Assembly: GCF_025486315.1 (NCBI RefSeq)
Contig: NZ_JAOOPY010000010.1
Location: 62,001-126,000 of the forward strand
DNA: 64,000 bases
Direction of reading: 5' to 3'
Source: Variovorax sp. N23
Lineage (GTDB): Bacteria > Pseudomonadota > Gammaproteobacteria > Burkholderiales > Burkholderiaceae_C
A model generated the notes under the pieces. It saw only the letters and a list, made by a program, of their open reading frames with translations. It did no database searches and was not told the origin of the DNA. The position numbers were made by a program, and so were the translations under genes. The stretch's first letter is position 1, and every line of letters starts with the position of its first letter. This document shows positions 58,573 to 64,000 of this stretch, one piece after another.

Positions 58573-59696
58573 GCTCGCCCCTCTCCCCATTGCTCTTCTC
58601 CCCGCTGCAGGTCGGCGCCCTGACGCTGCCCAACCGCATCGTGATCGCCCCGATGTGCCAGTACTCGGCCGAGGACGGCTGCATGACCGACTGGCATCTG
58701 ATCCATCTCGGCCAGCTCGCGCTGTCGGGCGCGGGCCTGCTGATCATCGAGGCCACGGCGGTCGAGGCCATCGGCCGCATCACGCCGAAGGACGTGGGCC
58801 TGTACGACGACGCGACCGAGGCCGCGATGGCGCGCGTGCTGAAGGCGGTGCGCCGCCACTCGCGCATGCCCATCGCGATCCAGCTCGGCCACGCCGGGCG
58901 CAAGGCGTCGAGCCACATCCCGTGGGAAGGCGGCCAGGCGCTCGGGCCGGACGAGGGCGCATGGCAGACGGTGTCGGCGTCGGCCCTGCCGCATGCTGCC
59001 GGCGAGCCGGCTCCGCTGGCGCTCGACGCCGCCGGCCTGGCGCGCGTGAAGGCGGCCTTCGTGCAGGCCGCGAAGCGCGCGCAGGCGCTGGGCCTGGACG
59101 CCATCGAGCTGCACGGCGCGCATGGCTACCTGCTGCATCAGTTCCTCTCGCCGCTGTCCAACCAGCGCACCGACGGCTACGGCGGTTCGCTCGAAAACCG
59201 CATGCGCTTCCCGCTCGAGGTGGCCGAGGCGGTGCGTGCCGCGGTGCCGGCGTCGATGCCGGTGGGCATGCGCCTCTCGGCCACCGACTGGGTCGAGGGC
59301 GGCTGGGACATCGAGGGCAGCGTCGCCTTCTCGAAGGCACTCGCGGCGCGCGGCTGCGACTTCGTGCATGTGTCGTCGGGCGGCGTCTCGCCGCAGCAGA
59401 AGATCCCGCTGTCGCCGGGCTACCAGGTGCCGCTGGCCGAGCGCATCAAGGCCGAGGTCGACGTGCCGGTCTTCGCGGTCGGCCTCATCACCGAACCGAA
59501 GCAGGCCGAGGCCGTGATCGCCGCGGGCCAGGCCGATGCGGTGGCCATCGCGCGCGCCGCGCTGTTCGAGCCGCACTGGCCGTGGCGCGCCGCCGCCGAG
59601 CTGGGCGCGCAGGTCGAGGCGCCGCCGCAGTACTGGCGCTCGCAGCCGCGCGAGCTCAAGGCCCTGTTCGGCGACACGCGCATCGGCGCACGCTGA
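58569..59696 (+). CDS. NADH:flavin oxidoreductase, old yellow enzyme (YqjM class)
   Basis: A 375-residue FMN enzyme that reduces activated C=C bonds. It has APMCQYSAEDG with the Cys/Tyr pair characteristic of the thermophilic-like/YqjM class, GRITPKDVGLYDD, QLGHAGRKASSH and the substrate-binding pair in ELHGAHGYLLHQFLSPLSN, then GGSLENRMRF. Natural substrate unknown. It overlaps tesB (ATGA) and may act on acyl or aromatic-derived enones. Confidence 0.93.
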   Translation: MSSPLSPLLFSPLQVGALTLPNRIVIAPMCQYSAEDGCMTDWHLIHLGQLALSGAGLLIIEATAVEAIGRITPKDVGLYDDATEAAMARVLKAVRRHSRMPIAIQLGHAGRKASSHIPWEGGQALGPDEGAWQTVSASALPHAAGEPAPLALDAAGLARVKAAFVQAAKRAQALGLDAIELHGAHGYLLHQFLSPLSNQRTDGYGGSLENRMRFPLEVAEAVRAAVPASMPVGMRLSATDWVEGGWDIEGSVAFSKALAARGCDFVHVSSGGVSPQQKIPLSPGYQVPLAERIKAEVDVPVFAVGLITEPKQAEAVIAAGQADAVAIARAALFEPHWPWRAAAELGAQVEAPPQYWRSQPRELKALFGDTRIGAR

Positions 59697-59724
59697 TTCA
59701 CTTCAAGCACCCGGGGAGACGACC

Positions 59725-60537
59725 ATGACCAGCTTCAAGAAGTACCGTGTCGGCGCCAAGGTGCGCCTGGCCGACATCGACCCGGGCGACGTGCGTTTCC
59801 TGAAGGACTGCGGGAACGAGGGCGAGCAGCGGGTGCGGCTCGATGCGCTCGCGGAGACGCTCGACGAGCTGCAGAACCTGCTGCACGCCGAAGGCCGGCG
59901 CAAGCTCCTGCTGGTGCTGCAGGGCATGGACACCAGCGGCAAGGACGGCACCATCCGCTGGGTGTTCTCGCGCACCTCGCCGCTGGGCGTGCGCGTGGCG
60001 GCCTTCAAGGCGCCCTCGCTCGACGAACTGGCCCACGACTTTCTGTGGCGCTGCCATGCGGTGGTGCCGCGCAGCGGCGAGATCTCGGTGTGGAACCGCA
60101 GCCACTACGAAGACGTGCTGGTGCCGGTGGTCGAAGGCTGGATCGACAAGGCCGCGACGCAGCGTCGCTATGCGCACATCAACGACTTCGAGCGCCTGCT
60201 GACCGAGACCGGCACGGTGGTGCTCAAGTGCATGCTGCACATCGGCGCCGACGAGCAGCGCGAGCGCCTGCAGGCGCGCATCGACGAACCCGCGAAGAAC
60301 TGGAAGTTCAGCATGGGCGACCTCGACGCCCGCAAGAAGTGGGGCCTCTACCAGCGCGCCTATGCGCTGGCGCTCGAGGCCACGTCGACCGACGCGGCGC
60401 CCTGGTACGTGGTCCCCGCGAACAACAAGACGCACCGCAACCTCATGATCGCGCAGCTGCTGGTCAAGACGCTCAAGGACATGAAGCTCAGCGTGCCGCC
60501 GGCCGACCCGGCGCTCAAGGGGCTGGTGGTTCGCTGA
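59725..60537 (+). CDS. ppk2: Polyphosphate kinase 2 family protein
   Basis: A 270-residue PPK2 enzyme that transfers phosphate between polyphosphate and nucleotides. Walker A motif GMDTSGKDGTIRW, the lid region RTSPLGVRVAAFKAPS, and Walker B area SVWNRSHYEDVLVP are intact; WKFSMGDLDARKKW is also typical. A single-domain PPK2; whether it prefers AMP, ADP or GDP cannot be decided by eye. Its 3' end overlaps the convergent DUF599 gene by 23 bp. Confidence 0.92.
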   Translation: MTSFKKYRVGAKVRLADIDPGDVRFLKDCGNEGEQRVRLDALAETLDELQNLLHAEGRRKLLLVLQGMDTSGKDGTIRWVFSRTSPLGVRVAAFKAPSLDELAHDFLWRCHAVVPRSGEISVWNRSHYEDVLVPVVEGWIDKAATQRRYAHINDFERLLTETGTVVLKCMLHIGADEQRERLQARIDEPAKNWKFSMGDLDARKKWGLYQRAYALALEATSTDAAPWYVVPANNKTHRNLMIAQLLVKTLKDMKLSVPPADPALKGLVVR

Positions 60538-61219
60538 CGCCGGGCGGGGCGGCCCGCGTGGCCGTCAATCGCTCCGCGCTGCCGAAGCGGTCGAAGCCCG
60601 CCAGGACCAGCACCACCACGACGGCCGTCGCCGGCCCGGCCAGCGGATGGACGATGCCGGCCAGCACCGGCGTGATCAGGACCAGGTGGCGCAGGCCCCA
60701 GCTGTAGAGAATGCCGGCGCGCCGGACGTAGACCCGGCCGGCATCGTTCCAGCGCCGACGCGCGTCGGAGCCGACCGGCATGGCGCTCACGAAGCCGGCG
60801 TGGTTGTAGTAGCGCACCGCCATCACCGACAGCACGAGGGACGCGAACAGTTGCGCCATCAGCAGCAGCTCGAGCATGAAGCGCGGGGTGATCTGTGCGG
60901 CGCTGGACGCCGGGTCGAGGGCCGAGTGCAGCGACGGCGCGGCCAGCGTCGCCGTGCCCATCAGGGCCAGTGCCGCCGTCGATGCGGTCATCGTGGCCGA
61001 CATCAGCGAATTGCGCAGCGTCTGCACGGCGAGGATCTCCGACCCCGGGTGGGCGGACACGGCCGTGAACCAGTCCTCCCGCAGCACGGCATGCCCGTTG
61101 CGCGCCAGCGCGGCCGATGGCTCGCCGTGCCGGCGGTGGCCCCACGCCAGGGCCGATTCGTAGACGCCCAGCAGGCCCATCGTGGCCCATGCGGCGACCC
61201 AGCTGACGGTGCTCGACAT
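60515..61219 (-). CDS. DUF599 family membrane protein
   Basis: A 234-residue membrane protein with about four hydrophobic segments (near residues 5-20, 70-95, 115-135 and 178-210) and the conserved region VRYYNHAGFVSAMPVG. This fits DUF599, of unknown function. The N-terminus SSTVSWVAAWATMGLLGVYE starts in the first helix. It lies next to the sulfur transporter genes, 10 bp from the second YeeE gene, and may be co-transcribed. Confidence 0.8.
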   Translation of the reverse strand: MSSTVSWVAAWATMGLLGVYESALAWGHRRHGEPSAALARNGHAVLREDWFTAVSAHPGSEILAVQTLRNSLMSATMTASTAALALMGTATLAAPSLHSALDPASSAAQITPRFMLELLLMAQLFASLVLSVMAVRYYNHAGFVSAMPVGSDARRRWNDAGRVYVRRAGILYSWGLRHLVLITPVLAGIVHPLAGPATAVVVVLVLAGFDRFGSAERLTATRAAPPGVSEPPAP

Positions 61220-61228
61220 GGGTCGATC

Positions 61229-61666
61229 TCAGCCGGCGAGCGCCAGCGCCGCGCGGCGGCGCCGCTCGAGCAGCTCGAAGACGAGCATGCCGGCCAGCAT
61301 GGCGGCCACGAAGACCAGCGCCTGCGTCTTGCCCATGCCGAGCGCGACCAGCGCGGGGCCGGGGCAGAACCCGGCGATGCCCCAGCCGATGCCGAAGAGA
61401 ACGCTGCCGCCGACCAGACGCCGGTCGATCTGGCGCAGCGTCGGCAGGCGCATCGGCGCGCCGATCAGCGACAGCTTGCGCCGGCGGGCCAGCGCGAAGG
61501 CCGGCAGGCCGACGGCGATCGCGCCGCCCATGACCAGGGCCAGCGAGGGGTCCCAGGCGCCAGCGAGGTCGAGGAAGCCGAGCACCTTGGCGGGATCGGC
61601 CATGCCCGAGAGGATCAGGCCGAAGCCGAAGACCAGGCCAGCCAGCAAAGAGGTCAGGATCTGCAT
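61229..61666 (-). CDS. YeeE/YedE-type sulfur transport protein, second half
   Basis: A 145-residue membrane protein matching the DUF6691/YeeE half-size family. Motifs LLAGLVFGFGLILSGMADPAKV and GIGWGIAGFCPGPALVALG contain the conserved cysteine near a glycine-rich turn. Related PmpA/PmpB and TsuA proteins import thiosulfate or other reduced sulfur through a cysteine relay. It follows its partner by 13 bp. Confidence 0.88.
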   Translation of the reverse strand: MQILTSLLAGLVFGFGLILSGMADPAKVLGFLDLAGAWDPSLALVMGGAIAVGLPAFALARRRKLSLIGAPMRLPTLRQIDRRLVGGSVLFGIGWGIAGFCPGPALVALGMGKTQALVFVAAMLAGMLVFELLERRRRAALALAG

Positions 61667-61679
61667 GGGGATGCGCCTT

Positions 61680-62114
61680 TCAGAAGTTGAACACGTGCCG
61701 TGTCACGAACACCGTCGCGAAGCCCGCGCCCATGAAGGCCAGCGTTGCCGCCAGCGAGCGCGGCGACAGGCGCGACAGCCCGCAGACGCCGTGGCCGCTG
61801 GTGCAGCCCGCGCCGTAGCGCGTGCCCACGCCGACCAGCAGGCCGGCCAACACCAGCGCGCCGGTGCCCGCGTCGATGCGCGGCACCGGCAGGGCGCCGA
61901 ACAGCCGGTAGGCCAGCGGCGCGGCGACCAGGCCCGCCACGAAGACGACGCGCCAGGCCGTGTCGCCGCGAGTCGGGTTCAGCAGCCCGCCCAGCACCCC
62001 GCTGATGCCGGCGATGCGGCCGTTGAGCAGCACGAACATCGCCGCCGCGAGGCCGATGAGTGCACCGCCGGCCAGCGCGGACAGGGGCGTGAAGTTCTGC
62101 CAGTCGATCGTCAT
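61680..62114 (-). CDS. YeeE/YedE-type sulfur transport protein, first half
   Basis: A 144-residue membrane protein with the YeeE hallmark TRYGAGCTSGHGVCGLSRLS, whose cysteines can carry sulfur, and GRIAGISGVLGGLL. It pairs with the next gene to form a two-part transporter. The ATG at 62114 has AAAGGA 6 nt upstream; an in-frame ATG at 62120 overlaps the repressor stop and is also possible. Located directly behind the BigR-like repressor gene. Confidence 0.88.
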   Translation of the reverse strand: MTIDWQNFTPLSALAGGALIGLAAAMFVLLNGRIAGISGVLGGLLNPTRGDTAWRVVFVAGLVAAPLAYRLFGALPVPRIDAGTGALVLAGLLVGVGTRYGAGCTSGHGVCGLSRLSPRSLAATLAFMGAGFATVFVTRHVFNF

Positions 62115-62116
62115 GG

Positions 62117-62437
62117 TCATTCCTTTGGACAGTAGAGGCGGTAGAGCAGCGTGATGATCTCGAGGATGGCCGGGTCGGCCACGCTGTAGAAGATGTTCTT
62201 GCCTTCGCGGCGCGTCTGCACCACGCCGTCGCCGCGCAGCACGCCCAGTTGCTGCGACAGGGTGGGCTGGTGGATGCCCAGCGTCTGCTCCAGGTCGCTC
62301 ACGCACATCTCGCCTTGCGAGAGCTGGCACAGCAGCAGCAGACGCTCGGGGTTGGCCAGCAGCTTGAGCACGCCGACGGCCTGGCCGGCGGCGCCGCGGA
62401 GCAATTCGGGATCGATGACGGTGGGGGTCGTTGACAT
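62117..62437 (-). CDS. bigR: ArsR family repressor of the BigR/SqrR persulfide-sensor type
   Basis: A 106-residue winged-helix repressor: LLANPERLLLLCQLSQGEMC, recognition helix region GIHQPTLSQQLGVLRGDG and wing RREGKNIFYSV. Cys37 and Cys103 are 66 residues apart, the same spacing as the reactive pair in BigR (42/108) and SqrR (41/107), which form a polysulfide bridge and leave DNA. An additional Cys45 is present. It should repress itself and the YeeE pair until sulfide or persulfide appears. The ATG at 62437 gives the family N-terminus; a TTG 54 bp upstream lies in the promoter. Confidence 0.88.
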   Translation of the reverse strand: MSTTPTVIDPELLRGAAGQAVGVLKLLANPERLLLLCQLSQGEMCVSDLEQTLGIHQPTLSQQLGVLRGDGVVQTRREGKNIFYSVADPAILEIITLLYRLYCPKE

Positions 62438-62460
62438 GGGTGCTTTCAAATTCGATTTCG

Positions 62461-62499
62461 ATATTATGTTGAAAAATATAATATTAGTCAATCGATTGA
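62461..62499 (-). promoter_or_regulatory. Promoter and operator of the bigR-yeeE operon
   Basis: Read on the minus strand, TTGACT (62491-62486) and CATAAT (62468-62463) are exactly 17 bp apart, a strong sigma-70 promoter. An inverted repeat ATATTAT-N10-ATAATAT (62461-62484) covers the spacer and -10, so a bound repressor would exclude polymerase. A second palindrome, TCAATCGATTGA (62488-62499), overlaps the -35. The region is sharply AT-rich against a high-GC background, as in known BigR boxes. Confidence 0.75.
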
Positions 62500-62546
62500 A
62501 ATCGCTTCGCCCGGCGGCGCCGCAGGAACCGCAACGGGGCGGAGCC

Positions 62547-64000
<1,454 letters not shown>

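Overview
The window is a continuous stretch of high-GC chromosome from a betaproteobacterium of the order Burkholderiales, most likely family Comamonadaceae and Variovorax-like. The evidence is the gene order (yajC-secD-secF next to a DUF1631 gene; smg-dprA-LysM opposite def-fmt; pgk-pyk-fba-purC-purEK), a Calvin-type class II aldolase, several Bug-type solute receptors, and gentisate plus homogentisate catabolism. No rRNA, tRNA, prophage, insertion sequence or CRISPR array was seen.

Layout. 0.4-6.1 kb: Sec translocon accessory genes and a DUF1631 protein. 6.1-12.3 kb: smg, dprA and a LysM protein read leftward; def, a BamE-like lipoprotein, fmt and azlCD read rightward. 12.4-24.2 kb: central metabolism (pgk, pyk, fba, purC, pyrB, purE, purK), a fatty acid desaturase, a CnoX-like thioredoxin and the tRNA t6A enzyme TsaC/Sua5. 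24.3-30.2 kb: dacB, an EamA permease, tsaB, rimI, a cysteine-poor uracil-DNA-glycosylase-like protein and pyrF. 30.3-37.4 kb: a secreted DUF1800/DUF1501 pair, DUF3185, an orphan histidine kinase, a CSS-EAL phosphodiesterase and slyX. 37.5-44.5 kb: a heavy-metal RND efflux operon (czcI, czcC, a His-rich membrane protein, czcB, czcA, a second His-rich protein). 44.5-59.7 kb: aromatic catabolism, with an IclR-controlled homogentisate branch (hmgA, Bug, fahA) and a LysR-controlled 3-hydroxybenzoate/gentisate branch (dioxygenase, fumarylpyruvate hydrolase, 6-monooxygenase, two Bugs, a flavoprotein), then a thioesterase and an OYE-type reductase. 59.7-62.5 kb: PPK2, DUF599, and two half-size YeeE sulfur transporters under a BigR/SqrR-like ArsR repressor. 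62.5-64 kb: livF and a livG cut by the window end.

The most striking signal is not a protein. The czcI-czcC gap (37845-37995) can fold into a closed four-way junction (stems of 10, 6, 8 and 9 bp, linkers of 0-3 nt). The 3' strand of its closing stem overlaps an anti-Shine-Dalgarno sequence exactly complementary to the czcC ribosome binding site. This is the architecture expected of a translational metal riboswitch. Other leads are the two mutually similar His-rich periplasmic proteins in the same operon, an HTH-like extension on PyrB, a BigR-type promoter/operator, and a dispersed REP-like hairpin element.
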